From Chrysogorgia sp. JL179-B06 (Eukaryota; Cnidaria; Anthozoa; Scleralcyonacea; Chrysogorgiidae): 64,000 nt of DNA. Below the pieces are notes generated by a model. It saw nothing but the letters and a program-made list of their open reading frames with translations, made no database searches and had not been told where the DNA came from. The stretch is taken from assembly GCA_035772405.1 (NCBI GenBank), contig JAYKKM010000472.1, positions 1,505,501-1,569,500 of the forward strand, in the 5' to 3' direction. Position 1 is the stretch's first letter; each line of letters begins with the position of its first letter. Of this stretch, positions 10,581 through 21,469 are shown one piece after another. Made by a program: the position numbers and the translations under genes.

Positions 10581-10959
10581 AGAGTCAGTAGAAATTAAGA
10601 AGTTTGAATATAAAAGACTTACCATATAATCCATCAAAGAAGAGTACAAACTTCAACAAACAGAAATTACTGCACCCAATGTCCTCTGAGCTGATCAGTC
10701 TTGGTTTAAAAGCCAGATTGCTTTCACCAGAAGCAAGTAATGGTTTAAATACTTCTCTCCAATAATTCCTTTTCGACATGGAAGACTGTAATGAAACAGC
10801 CACGAACATACTTCTCATGCTAAATGTAGTAAACAACAATTAAATAGCACTTAACCTCCAAAAGAGTAAGGACACACAGGGGCTCTTCACTGTAAAAATT
10901 TATACACAGAGCTTTGGTATTCTGTGCGAGTTCAGTCTTTACATGAAAGAAAGCGTATT

Positions 10960-11445
10960 TCTGGTGGAGATTTTTGAGTATTTTGATGCGTTTATGGTCG
11001 TCAGTAAATTGTCAGTCATCAAAGTCTAGAGCTTTTATCGAGGTTTTGATTTTCTGCTGCTTAATGAAACTGTCCGGTGTTAGATTTTCTCTTTTGAGTT
11101 GATGCCATATTGACTGATCAGCAGTGGCGATTATTTGAGCAAGTTGCTAGGCCATGTTTGAGGCCAAATTGTAAGATCGTTTCTTCTTCATTGGTTAGGA
11201 TGTCACCAGAAAGATTTGTGATGATTTCGTTAGGATTGCTTTTAATTCCATTAGATATGTTGTGTTCTCGTAGTAGGGAAAGATACTTTCGTTCATGTCA
11301 TTGTGAAATAATCACGAGTTTCTTATCGGTCGTTTTGCGGGGATATTTGTGAGGATCATTGGTTGATAGCCAAGCTCTGGTCGACTGGGCCTGGTGTACT
11401 GAGACGCTTCTCAAAAATTTTGATAAGTAACTCCGGGAGGTTGGA
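10960..11445 (-). pseudogene. Penelope-like element remnant (N-terminal part)
   Basis: Minus-strand frames give a segment like NLSGDILTNEEETILQFGLK and further on SFIKQQKIKTSIKAL, with many stops and frameshifts. A tract of 'L.....L..GLKFxP' followed by a short helical region and 'LKxLRxK' is typical of the start of Penelope-like reverse transcriptases. The match is weak and the later palm motifs are missing. Assignment is by resemblance only. Confidence 0.4.
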
Positions 11446-12432
11446 CGTTAGGCTTTAGAACCGTCACAGGTCGCCACATCTTGGTTCGTTTGCTGTACTG
11501 TCTCGTGTCTGTAAACACAAATGATTGATATGCATTAATCAATCTGTGATGTCACCTCATGTTTATCTGCACTGAAGACACCATATAATGTAGCTAAGTT
11601 ACATTAAAGTTAACCTTACTGTAATGTGCCATCAGCAAGCCTTGCAGGCTGCCTCACTTTCTGCTTATTGAAACCAATTGCTGCAGTTTGATTCCGGAGC
11701 TTATAGCCAATAAATTTTCCAGAATATGTAGTAACATTTATTAATACAATTCTTTAAAATTCATTCAACTTTTTGAATGCTAATGATCTACTTACGAGTA
11801 AGAATGGCGCTTGGGACAGTACATGAGCAAGTGATTATGGAACGATTCCAAAAAAACAGTATGACTAGTATAAAGTGTAGAAAAAAAACTCCGATAGAAG
11901 TTGTGATACCACTTACATGGCTCCCCTAAAATAGTTAACAACTATTTTACATTAAAACAAGAATATCTCTTAATATTAACCGTTCTTAAGATTAACCAAG
12001 TGTCTCTCAAATTGACTATTCGTAAGATCAAATAAGTGTTTCTTAGGATAACTGTACGTTTTTTAATTTACTGTTCTAAGATGTTCCCTCAACTGTTGGT
12101 CTGTATATCACACGTGGCTCTCCGTCTGGGACTTCACCTGGTCTTCTCCAGCATTCCTTCGGAGGTCTCGACGAGCAGAACAAGCTTATTGACTGGATGA
12201 TCTAAGGTTGATCCGCTTGATAGTTACTGATCGAAGCAGCCCTTGGTCATCTCTGTTAACGCTGGAGTCGCGACTGCAGTAGGTCTGCCATCTTCTGTTC
12301 ACCCACAGTTCCTCTCAGGTGTCGGCAAGTGATACACTCTGAAATAGACTGTCGAACCACTGTGTTTGTGCTGATGATCCAATAACCGTGGGTACGTAAT
12401 TCATCACAGCAACACCAAGAGTTTCACTTCCA
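11446..12432. other. No recognised gene
   Basis: About 1 kb. It holds loosely repeated AT-rich sequence around 11930-12060 (repeats of a 'TTCTTAAGATTAACC' kind) and more GC-rich sequence at 12070-12430 whose minus-strand frames look faintly like a retroelement C-terminus but with too many stops to name. Confidence 0.4.
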
Positions 12433-13345
12433 ATGTTCAGCAGGGTGTCCCCAATGAGATACTTCCTTTGTTTAAACAATCAACACCATTTCCCTTCCAC
12501 CATACATGACAATCAAGTAGATGCAATCATTAAAGGCCTCATACATTTTAGAGGAAATAGCCTGATTGATCAAACTGACTTGCAGGGTTTAGTAGACAAC
12601 TCACCAAATCTGCAAAGAAAGTGGCTTTCCAACTTTGTTGTCGACGAATATCTTAATTTTATCAAAGCAGCCAGTGGTATCAAAGTCAAAACCTTAATAT
12701 GGGAGAGTTTTGAAAAAGCCAAGAGTGCAGCTTTAGCTAAGAACATGCAAGATGATATACCACAGACCCAATATTTGGTTCTTGTGCCTTGCAATTCAGT
12801 CCACTCGAAACACTAGTTTCTTCTGGCCATGCTTCCAAAGAAGAAACTAGTCATGGTTCTGGACAGCAAAGCAGGTGAATTCGTTAAATCCAAGCAAGAA
12901 AGGCACTTGCCAAGATGGGCATCATCTTAGAGCTTATGTATCTAAGCTGCAACCTAGAAGAGTGGCTATTTATTTGTAACAAGACAGGTGACATTCCTCA
13001 GCACGCCAACAGTAATATGATTGTGACATATACACTTGCCTTTATGCTAGATGTCTGACAGGCCTTGGACCCATGGTTGAAGATGCTTCATTTCCTGAGT
13101 TCTGACAGGGGATTTTATTCAGTGAGCACCAGAGATTCCTACTTCTGACTGCTGTACCAGCCATAGAGATGGAACAGTATTATGTGGTAGATTATATGGG
13201 TAACTATTATGTGGGGAGAGTACTCAGCATGTCGAGTAGCAGGATCAAGTTCAAGTTCTTGCATAAAGTTGGTGCTGATCGATTCAACTGGCCAAGAAGA
13301 GTACCAGTCTTGTCTTTTATGGTCCAATTGCCTTAGAACAAAGTG
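12433..13345 (+). pseudogene. Ulp1-like C48 cysteine protease, broken
   Basis: The first frame (12433-12816) contains WLSNFVVDEYLNFIK, the entry motif of Ulp1/sentrin proteases. Catalytic positions can be followed: His in NSVHSKH, where the next codon is TAG in place of the expected Trp (12814-12816); Asp in VMVLDSKAG (about 12852-12878); and Cys in YDCDIYTC (about 13020-13045) after IPQHANSN in another frame. At least two frameshifts lie between these. A downstream piece with YYVVDYMGNYYVGRV and KFLHK...FNWPRR (13170-13300) resembles the C-terminal extension of cnidarian Ulp1-containing transposon or host proteins. C48 enzymes cleave ubiquitin-like proteins from targets. The stop next to the catalytic His makes this copy inactive. 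Confidence 0.7.
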
Positions 13346-14231
13346 GACGTCTTGTTATTCCTTTAGAATGAAATTGAAAACATTTTCAGTGGCACATGAT
13401 GAGTGGACTATATACTGTAGTTCTACTGTACACGCTACATGTATGTACTGTACATGCATACATTGCCAAATTCATTGTTTTGCTTGGATAGGTTTAATAT
13501 TCAGTTAGTTTTAAACTTATTCATGTGTTAAGTTTTGAGAACATAGAAAATTTATTTTCTTTGTAAAGTGAATGTTAAATAAATCCTAATTCGTTCAGAG
13601 TCTTGTAGGCAGTCTAAAAGACCATAATGTCTCACTCTGTTTATGAGATGCAATATGTAATGCAATATGTAATGTTACGAATAACCTAGGAGGTTATTAT
13701 TCTAAGTAGAGACCAGTTTTCAACCCCACCTTTTCCCCGCGACTAATTAAAAACCACCGCCAGCTTTGATGATGAGGTTATTACCCCAAAATTAAAAACT
13801 GATGGAAAACAAAAGAATATGGTCTGATGAGTTTATAAACCAAGGTAAAGTGGGACGACTATTCGCTCTCATTTTCCAAACCTTTACCATTTTTAAAAAC
13901 TCGAATTCACGTATATGAGCTCATATGTGAAGAGAGAATGAATGGTATAATTTTTATATTATATAGACCAACCACGGTATACAACTCAACAACTCAAACG
14001 TTTTTATTCATATTTACAATAAACTTCTGTTAATTAAGGTCCAGCCAAATATGGTAGCAATATAGCTTCCGCCATGCGTGGAAGCAAGCATCTCAAATTT
14101 ATCGAGATTCAAGAATCACTTTAACATCGAGTCTAAAGCGACGTCAAAAATGTACAGCAAAAGTGATACAAAATATACAACAACAATAGATTTAACACTG
14201 TAAAGAACTTCAAAGAAAAACGAAAATATGT
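13346..14231. other. No recognised gene
   Basis: AT-rich sequence between the Ulp1-like and Crypton-like remnants. Nothing coding or structured was recognised. Confidence 0.5.
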
Positions 14232-15195
14232 TTAGTTGCAGTTGTTGAAATTACACGTTGGACAATTCGCCAAAAGAGTGCTTCGTTTGTTCACTGTGAT
14301 GGACCAACTCTCACCATTGGATTCAATTTCAACAAGCCAACCATGGGTTTCTTGATTGGGAAAATAGCTTTGCTTCTCCATAGTTTGCAGCGATACACAA
14401 GAGGTTTGAGCGAGGGTCGTCTCAGGTTGCAGGTAATCTCTCCTAGTTGCTGGATTGCTGCTGTATGCTTCAATCGACTGATCGGATTTATGGCCAGTTA
14501 CAGACTTGATGTGATGCGTTTCGACTTGCACATCGGAATGTGCAGTCACAGATGTGGCTCTTATATAGTGGTTGGTAAGAGGTGGGTTTATTGCTGCTCT
14601 TGAAGTCGTCTGTCAGAGCACGAGTCACCAACTGGCGAATGGCAGTACCAAACTACTATGTTTCCATCGTTTGAGTATATTGGCTTTTGAAAAAAAGCAT
14701 CACAGCTGGGATTCAAGTGCTTCAGGTAATTCTGTATCGTTGCAACTGGACAGAAACTTGAGTTTGGCTTGGCCAATATTTTTCTGTTGGATTCATCTTC
14801 AGCATCACGAGTATGCCTTGGTGGTTCTTTGTTGATGGGGTTGAACCTGCAGCTTCCTGGTTCAGATAAAAAAATAGCTTTCCTTCTGGCATGGACCTTG
14901 AAACAAGTATGGTTGGTTTCAGTTGCCTCTGGTTTTCTCTTCCTTGTCTGCCCAAATAAAAACTGAGAAAGAACCACACTGTGCAAAGGAGTTGTGCCAG
15001 GTCCTCGTTAGTGACAGCTGGGCCTAATTGACCACTACGAAACAGCAAGTTTATCTGTTTTTTTAATGTGCCAACCCTACAATTTTGCCCGTCTTCTTGA
15101 GATCTTTAACAAAGGCATCGAAAACGGCATTTGCTTCTGAAAAGGTAGGGTGACGAATTATTGAAAACCCTTTGTTATTAGGACCACTGAAATAC
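14232..15195 (-). pseudogene. Crypton-type tyrosine recombinase (DUF3504, KIAA1958-like), broken
   Basis: Read from 15195 downward the pieces follow the DUF3504 family. EANAVFDAFVKDLKKTGKIVG (about 15165-15085) is followed by LLFRSGQLGP (about 15045) and TVWFFLSFYLGRQGRENQR, which contains the first catalytic-type Arg in GRENQR. Then come NHQG, DAEDESNRKI, CPVATIQNYLKHLNP and VWYCHSPVG. Finally [10 protein letters not shown] (H-x-x-R box) and [20 protein letters not shown] (GH and nucleophile-type Tyr) lie near 14550-14460. Frameshifts separate at least three frames. These enzymes cut and rejoin DNA via a tyrosine, and Cryptons use them for mobility. The active-site landmarks are mostly recognisable but the frame is not continuous. 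Confidence 0.75.
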
Positions 15196-15894
15196 GCCGT
15201 CGATTCAGCGGGTAGCCATCCGTGTCAACCTGACTGCTGTTTGGGCAGATGATATGCTTCGACTTCATAAAATTACTATTTTCTCGCACGCTATTCTATA
15301 CGATTTTTTTAAATTTACATATGTTGCACAGAATTTAATGGTATTTCTAACAGTAGTAGTTGCATGATGGGAGAAGGCTAAGAAATATTCACGCGGACGT
15401 TAAAAATGACCGGCTTTTGCCCGTCTCGGCAACGGCGCCATAATTCGTAGTGGAATTTGTTATTTCCAACAAACTCAAAATTACTATTTTCTCGGGCGCT
15501 ATTGGGCGCTAACGGTAGTAGTCACGTGACTGGAGCAGGCCTAAGAAAGATTCGTTGGGCTAACCGGACTGAGTGTTGTCACGAAAATATTTCCTCGACC
15601 CAAAAAGATCATTTCAATTAACTTTATACTCTTGCTACTGCTAAACAAAGCCAGTTCTGCTTTGAAATATCATTTTGGGTGTCTATAGTGCCGTGATAAG
15701 AACTTTGTTAAGAGAATCAGCCTGGCTAACCAGGCCAGTCCGGCTCATATAAACAGCCCCCTAATAGTTATTTTTGTGAACAAGCGATTCTGAGCTCGAC
15801 ATCGTACACAGTTGTTTTTGTTGAATTTTTTTATTTACCCCAAATATTTACAGGTATATATTAAATTCCCCCAAATCCTACTCTTCCTCCTACC
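15196..15894. other. No recognised gene
   Basis: Two related segments around 15290 and 15480 share TACTATTTTCTCG-like words (near 15283 and 15482), suggesting a diverged repeat. Nothing else is assignable. Confidence 0.4.
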
Positions 15895-15970
15895 ACCTCA
15901 CACCCCGACTTTTCTTCTGAGGGCATTCCTGCCTGATGTGCCCTTTTGTTTGGCAATTATAGCTTATCAT
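15895..15970 (-). pseudogene. Retroelement zinc-knuckle remnant
   Basis: The minus strand encodes YNCQTKGHIRQECPQKK, a CCHC knuckle (C-x2-C-x4-H-x4-C) of the Gag type in which the first Cys is replaced by Ser (AGC for TGC). A stop follows soon after. No surrounding Gag or Pol sequence was found. Confidence 0.4.
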
Positions 15971-16042
15971 ATCTAGAACAAAACGAAGGGGAAAAGTTTT
16001 TAAAAGTTGGATTACAAATATACAAACATATATATATTTATC

Positions 16043-16107
16043 ACTTATTTACTGAGACCGAGGGAAACAGTAAACACACTGCTTTCCCGAGGTCTCAGTA
16101 AATAAGT
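16043..16107. repeat. Perfect-stem hairpin
   Basis: A 17-bp stem, ACTTATTTACTGAGACC at 16043-16059 and its exact complement at 16091-16107, encloses a loop with a further GGGAAA/TTTCCC pairing. It abuts the next inverted-repeat element. Confidence 0.75.
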
Positions 16108-16372
16108 GTTTTGTTATATAGTATATTAGTGTCAAAGTATGAATAATTCACCGAGCAGACATTTTTTAAAATTTCAAAACAGCAAAACTATAAAATGAAC
16201 TTTGGAACTTCACGGTTGACACGCATGCGCACTGCACCCATTCCATTGTGGACCGGTTGCCTCGTTGCCAGGGCAATGCAGTAAACACGACGTTTTGCAG
16301 ACCGGCACGTGATACGCTTTTGTCCAATCGGAAAACAGAAAAATTGAACTTTGACACTAACTATATAACAAT
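16108..16372. mobile_element. Small inverted-repeat (MITE-like) element
   Basis: The left end TGTTATATAG...AGTGTCAAAGT (about 16108-16140) is mirrored by ACTTTGACACT...CTATATAACA (about 16345-16372). About 265 bp, non-coding, GC-richer in the middle. No target duplication could be fixed because the neighbours are also repeats. Confidence 0.55.
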
Positions 16373-16378
16373 TATCAT

Positions 16379-16512
16379 TTATAGACCCAGAGGGGGGAGT
16401 TTGACGAAATATTACCCCTCAGGATGATATATCCGAAGGGCGAAGCCCGAGGGATATATCATCCCGAGGGGTAATATTTCGACGAATCGCCGAGCGGAGA
16501 GTCTATAAATTA
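16379..16512. mobile_element. Palindromic hairpin element with GC-rich loop
   Basis: The ends ATTTATAGAC and GTCTATAAAT are complements. Inside, AAATATTACCCCTC and GAGGGGTAATATTT pair, then GATGATATATCC and GGATATATCATC, leaving a loop centred on GGGCGAAGCCC, itself self-complementary. It would extrude as a long cruciform. Similar architecture recurs at 34448-34588 and 54437-54585. Confidence 0.75.
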
Positions 16513-16640
16513 CATATTATACCGAAACAATCTTGAATGCTGTCTTGAAACGTCTTCTTGTTCGTCCATTGTTTACAGCCTCGTTTTGTTATTTGGTTTT
16601 CGCGTGTGGTATTTGGTTTTGTGCGTGATACTCGAGTCGA

Positions 16641-16727
16641 ATACCCCTCCACAGAGGGAAATTCACTATTATACCCCTCCACAGAGGGAAATTCAATATT
16701 ATACCCCGCCACAGCAGTGAATTCGAG
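16641..16727. repeat. Three-copy 30-bp tandem repeat
   Basis: Two near-identical 30-bp units (about 16641-16670 and 16671-16700) and a more diverged third (16701-16727) share the core ATACCCCTCCACAGAGGG. The minus-strand frame through them gives a repeated EFPSVEGYN-like peptide, but I see no sign that it is a real protein. Confidence 0.6.
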
Positions 16728-16949
16728 TTTAAGTTGACGGTCATGTGGTACAAATCTAGCTCTTTGATTGGACAATTTTATAGTTGAGCACACGTGACTG
16801 CGCCTGACGCTCAACGAAAGCTGAAACGAGCTTCTTGTGTCTTATCACTGCGGCTGTTACGCCAACTGTAAATTTCTTGTCTCTCTGCTTTGCGTTAGGT
16901 TCTGGGGCATTCACGTGTCCTAAAAAAGCTCTGAGTTTTAATTTACGGC

Positions 16950-18444
16950 ACATTGCAATTTATGTGGCACCCGACATTTGAGATAAGCACGTTTTAGCCG
17001 ATTTTACTCGTTTTTACTCTGGTGAAATTTCATCATTTGCAAAGGGATTACTCTAATAATCTGTCAGCAGCAGGGCGTGACATTGACGGTGTGATTATAG
17101 ATTGGAATCAGACCAGAAGGACAAAGATCAGCAATAATTCGCTGGGAATGTCAAATAATTTGTAGAAAAATAACCAAAATGTTTAGCATGTTGGAGTTAC
17201 AAATAGAGACGAACAAGAAAAAGACATATTTAACCTTTGTGATCCTTGCCCCGCGGCCGTTCCACCTCCATATTCGCTGTTGACCCTCCGGTGTCATTAG
17301 CCCTGTTATATCGCTCCTCTCCATCTAAATTGATCGAACAATTAAATAGAATAAACTTCTGGTTTTCTCTAGATAATTAGCATAATTGTAAGGTGCGAAG
17401 GCGGTTGTCCATTGGACAAATTTGCTTGTGCTAAACGACTGTTTCTGGCTATAGTCTATCAGCGCTCTGATCTGTTCAATTTGTTCAATCACGCCAACAA
17501 ATTCGCCTGATGAAATACCGGCTTAACGAAACTCTTGTTGGCCAGTAAATAAGCTAATGCATAAGCCAAGTTTATGAGAAAAGGCGAAAAATATTAAAAT
17601 GCTCGGTTTGTAGTTTCGCGGGATTGATATATCCGTGTTATACAGTTAAACTTTTGCTTTGTTTTCGTTTTGATGTTATGCTTTTCATTTGGTGAAAAAC
17701 AGGCTTTACTCATCGAACGTGTAGTGTAAATTGTCTTGTAAATACCTGTCATAGACTGCTGCATCATCCAAGATATAAATTCTATAAACACATTAAAGTT
17801 CTTCGTAAACATTAATTTGCTCAAGGGACTGGTCATAAATGGTTTTTTAATTGTATTAATTTTTAATGAATACGTAATGCTATTATCCTCTTTTGGTCCG
17901 CATTGGATACGCCCACAGCAGGAGTATCTAGTAATGGGATGGAATATAAATATTTTTTTAGTTTTTTATTTCTATTTACTGATGTTGTAAAAAAACTAAC
18001 CACTTTCACCCTCTCCGGGCCCTCCTGATAGAAAATGGAATTGTACATTAAAATTGGTCCTTAAAATTTGTTAGTTCTTTTCATGTACTTACTCTGTTGC
18101 TACCGCCGAAGTAGACATATTTTCTTCGATTACTGAAAAATTGCACACCACTTCTACTGTGATCCAAGTTACCCAATGAGTGCACGTTTTACTTTTTCCA
18201 CACCCTGGAACAATCACTTGTCATCCCATCTATAAATGTTTGAATTCTTCATTGTTATTGATAGATCAGATTACATTTTTTTACTTAACCTCTGCAGCCC
18301 GAACGTTCTAGCGCATCAAAAACCAGTTTATACTATTGATTAGGAATCTAAATTGATTGCAGATCTGGTAAGTTTTTAATATGAATTAAGGATTTCGTTT
18401 CAAACTGTATTTATAAAATAACTTATTGTTTCTGTATCGCTAGG
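16950..18444. other. Mostly featureless; possible minus-strand first exons
   Basis: Two short ATG-started pieces on the minus strand end at donor-like sites. One is 17235-17324 (MERSDITGLMTPEG..., before GTTAAAT) in locally GC-rich sequence. The other is about 18094-18118 (MSTSAVATE, before GTAAGT). Neither joins to a recognised exon, so I do not call a gene. Confidence 0.25.
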
Positions 18445-18607
18445 TGTTGACTTTTTTAAGAGTAAAGTTAAAACATTTTTATACGAACAGGCCTTTGGAA
18501 CACTTTTAACATTAAATTAACTCATTCATTTTTATAACTATTATGTAAAGCGCCACTGGACTTATGGAAGTAGCGCTATATAAGCTTTTCATTATTATTA
18601 TTATTAA
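18445..18607 (+). mobile_element. 3' tail of a truncated CR1/L2-type LINE
   Basis: The frame VDFFKSKVKTFLYEQAF at 18445-18495 is the usual end of the LINE ORF2 ('FKSKLKTxLF...AF'). It is followed by a tail hairpin AAAGCGCC...GGAAGTAGCGCTATA (about 18545-18582) and a run of (ATT)n to 18607. A GCGC-containing hairpin plus a short microsatellite is typical of L2/CR1-like 3' ends. Only the last about 160 bp remain. Confidence 0.65.
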
Positions 18608-19659
18608 AGTAAAACACCGCTCCTATTCATTTGATGTGAACAAAATCGTAAAAGCTATGCTCGAATGTTCTGGTGACAATAACGAAGGTTGGAGAAAGGC
18701 CACTGGGGAATGGTGGTTCAAAAATATGGCCTGGAAAATACTCTTTTAATACGACAAGCCATGTACGATATGTGGAGCAGAAATAAGAATAACATGCGGG
18801 ATATATACTTTGACCAACAAGCGTGTCAACAAGTTATTGTAAGAATATTATATATGTGTTGTGTAAAATTATACATACGTTGGTCTGTGCCGTGTTAATC
18901 ACGGTTAACCGGGTTCACATGAAACAGGCCCTTTACTTTAATCAGAAAAACCTCAATAACCCAGTTGGCAAAACCCACCAACTACCAGACATGTTTTATC
19001 CAATACCTCCCTTTCATCTTGTGGCGTTTCCATGGCTAGTTCTAATAATCTTCGAGATTCCGTCATGGAACCTGGCTACGATAAATCAGTACAAAAATAG
19101 CAGCTGAAAATAATTCTCTTGGTGTGTTCGTTGAAGCTGTTTTGTCTTTGATAGACCGTAACAATCCCGGTTCTACAAGATCTAGACCGAGCTGAAACTT
19201 TGGGGGATCGTTTGGGAGATGCATGCGAGACTATGTTTAACCAACGTGTCAGGGATTATTATGAAGTAGCCCAAGGTGAGAATATCTATATTATACCTAA
19301 CGATGATGGCCACTCAATAGTTAATGACATGGATAAACTATGCAAACGATAAACTATGCAAACATTTAACTACTCTTCGGATTCATTTTGAAAATCGTGC
19401 CATCGAAGAAGCTGAAAAGGTTGAAGAAGTTTCGGTGTGAGAGAATATTTGGGAGAGGTCAGCCTAAAATGTGTATCTCAAGGGGGCGACTGGAAAGTTT
19501 GCAAACTGTGCGACCTAGATAAAAAATTTCCGAAATTTTGCGCGGCCAATTTTCGAGTTTGCGCGTCCGGTACGAAAATTTGCGCATTTAATTTTTTCCT
19601 TCATATCAAATGGCTATGCGTTGACATTTCATTGAGCGTGTGCGTGCAAAATGTCCCGT
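18608..19659. other. No recognised gene
   Basis: Open frames such as 18689-18898 and 19437-19868 match nothing I know. The second runs into the foldback element starting near 19660 and shares a GACTGGAAAGTTTG segment (about 19489) with the inverse of sequence near 26280, so it is probably repeat-derived. Confidence 0.4.
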
Positions 19660-20803
19660 TTGCGCGGCGACAGCGGCGATGCAATTTTCCGTTTCGTAAA
19701 CGGTCGTTGCCACCAGTTACGGTCGATGCCACCAGTTACGGTCGATGCCACCATTTCACTGGCGTTTATAACGCGTCACACCACCCGTTTGAAAATTTGA
19801 CGCAATGCCACGCGCAACGCCACGCGTGCCGTCGAACAAAAACTGGGACTTGCGGAAGCTATAGCTAATGGTTGACATGCGGCTAAATGCAGGAATTGCT
19901 CCGACCTGTCATTGGACGATAAAAATAGTAACAGCAGTGTCAATGGTGAATAATTAATTACTCTATCAAAACGACAACTGGATACCAGCTTCGGCTGAAT
20001 GGGCTACCCTGTCAAAATAAAGTTTACAAACAAACAACCGCTGTTTACATATTATATCTAAATAGACCAACGAATACACGGAAACCTATCGCTTGTATTT
20101 AATAAATAAAGAAAGAATGGTTATGTCTTAAACTCATGTTATAAATATTTTCGCACGATTTATATGACCGGGAGCTTGAAGACTTATGAATTCAACATAC
20201 GATCGAGAATCAGAAATATATTTTAATGCCACAAACAACAAGAATGTATCCTTAAAACTATCCGTACTTACATGAAAGCTGAATAAACTTTTACTTTCAA
20301 AAAGGTTCGAAGAACACTAAACACTAACCTTAAAACAGTAACCTTAAAACTAACCCTTCTTTAGAAACTAACCCTTAAAACAGTAACCTTAAAACTAACC
20401 CTTCTTTAGAAACTAACCCTTCTTTAGAACGGAATAGCTTTAAGCATACATTCTTGTTGTTTGTGGCATTAAAATATATTTCTGATTCTCGATCGTGATT
20501 CACACGTCTCCGGGTAATATAAATCGTGCGAAAATATTTATAACATGAGTTCAAGACATAACCATTCTTTCTTTATTTATTAAATACAATCGATAGGTTT
20601 CCGTGTATTAACCGCCATTGTTGGTGTATGAAAATCAGTGATGAAAATGCGCTTTGCTTGGCGTAAAATTTTCATACGCGTGTGCGATCATATCGTTTTT
20701 CAGAAGGACAGGATGTGACGCGTTAACGCCAGTGAAATGGTGGCATCGACCGTAACTGGTGGCAACGACCGTTTACGAAACGGAAAATTGCAGCGGCGAT
20801 ACG
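19660..20803. mobile_element. Foldback element, arms of about 500 bp
   Basis: Sequence at about 19665-20270 is mirrored by about 20440-20800. Matching stretches include GCAATTTTCCGTTTCGTAAA against its complement near 20775-20795, GGTGGCATCGACCGTAACTG against its complement near 19715-19760 (tandemly repeated on the left), and a long match covering 20060-20230 versus 20440-20615. The loop carries tandem CTAACCCTT-like repeats. The arms are imperfect, with extra copies of the GTTACGGTCGATGCCACC unit on the left. No transposase is inside. Exact ends and target duplication are not resolved. Confidence 0.75.
20312..20432. repeat. Telomere-like degenerate tandem repeat in the foldback loop
   Basis: The words AACCTTAAAACAGTAACC and AACTAACCCTTCTTTAGAA alternate several times, so the tract is rich in TAACC/TAACCC as in degenerate (TTAGGG)n. 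It lies exactly in the loop of the foldback element. Confidence 0.65.
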
Positions 20804-21469
20804 CCGTTAGGGAATCTTACAGACTTACAGCATTGCCACTTTGCAAACAATAATTTTGTATAACACAATGATCCACTTGCCACTTACCTCAAGTTTGAAC
20901 TCACCTGATCAAGGCATCAAGCACTGCAATTACCAAATCAGTACCACTACACATACTGTAAATACCATTGGTGACATATGTTCATCATTCATAACATCTT
21001 ACCAAAGATACATGAAAGGCAGGCACCAAATAAATTCGCTTCATTGATGATAAAAATCAGCAGGGAAACTAATTTATCAGGAACCTTCCTCAAAAAGCGA
21101 TGTCAAATTGAGCAACCAAGGTTTAAAGGTCTATATTCAGCAACCAGGTGGTGGTTAAGGAAGGTTTTTCAGTTATTAAATGTCTATATTCAGCAACCAG
21201 GTGTTGGTTAAGGAGGAGCTTTTGAGTTGAAAACGTGAAGGCGAACAGCCGGATAAATACAACATATAGTAAGTTAAATTCAGCATCAATAATAATGTTA
21301 AAATGTTAATGAAAGGTTTCAAAGTGGGCATGAGGATTACCAGATTACAAGAGGAAAGGCAATTTCGGAAGTGAAGTTATAATACGTTCCAAAAAGCTTT
21401 GACAGTTCTCCTTCATGCCTTTGCCATGATTGTCAATCTCTGTATACTGGTATACTACGACTGGCTACG
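20804..21469. other. No recognised gene; one short direct repeat
   Basis: A segment beginning GTCTATATTCAGCAACCAGG occurs at about 21129 and again at about 21181, each followed by related sequence ending GGTTAAGGA. Otherwise nothing is assignable. Confidence 0.45.

Larger units (their letters stand above)
8227..10840 (-). pseudogene. CACTA/EnSpm-like transposase gene (DUF4218 type), spliced 3' part
   Basis: Four pieces can be placed on the minus strand. An exon at about 10627-10790 ends at a GTAAGT donor and contains, in shifted frames, LLLVKAIWLLNQD and ISSEDIG...FVLFFDGLYG. An exon at 9987-10143 (acceptor TTCTTTTCAG, donor GTAGTG) encodes HNLLHLERSVQQLGPLWANS plus FEFENANGDLK, the hallmark of DUF4218 in CACTA-type transposases. 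An exon at 8650-9062 (donor GTAAGT) has a 2-base AG-type frameshift after YTRATK. The last exon is 8227-8344 (acceptor TTTTTAGAG) and ends FPNFIETD and TAA. Splice phases between the last two exons agree. CACTA proteins move the element by cut and paste. Frameshifts make this copy a pseudogene. The N-terminal catalytic part was not found. Confidence 0.7.

Noticed and set aside
12060..12430. Retroelement integrase C-terminus on the minus strand
   Set aside because: Resemblance is faint and frames are full of stops.
16503..16814. 103-codon minus-strand frame with repeated EFPSVEGYN
   Set aside because: It overlaps a hairpin element and a 30-bp tandem repeat, and matches no family.
19437..19868. 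143-codon plus frame with many Cys
   Set aside because: It runs into the foldback arm and its tandem repeat, with no domain recognised.
20312..20432. Interstitial telomere
   Set aside because: Repeats are degenerate and restricted to the loop of a foldback element, so capture in the element is more likely than a chromosome-fusion scar.
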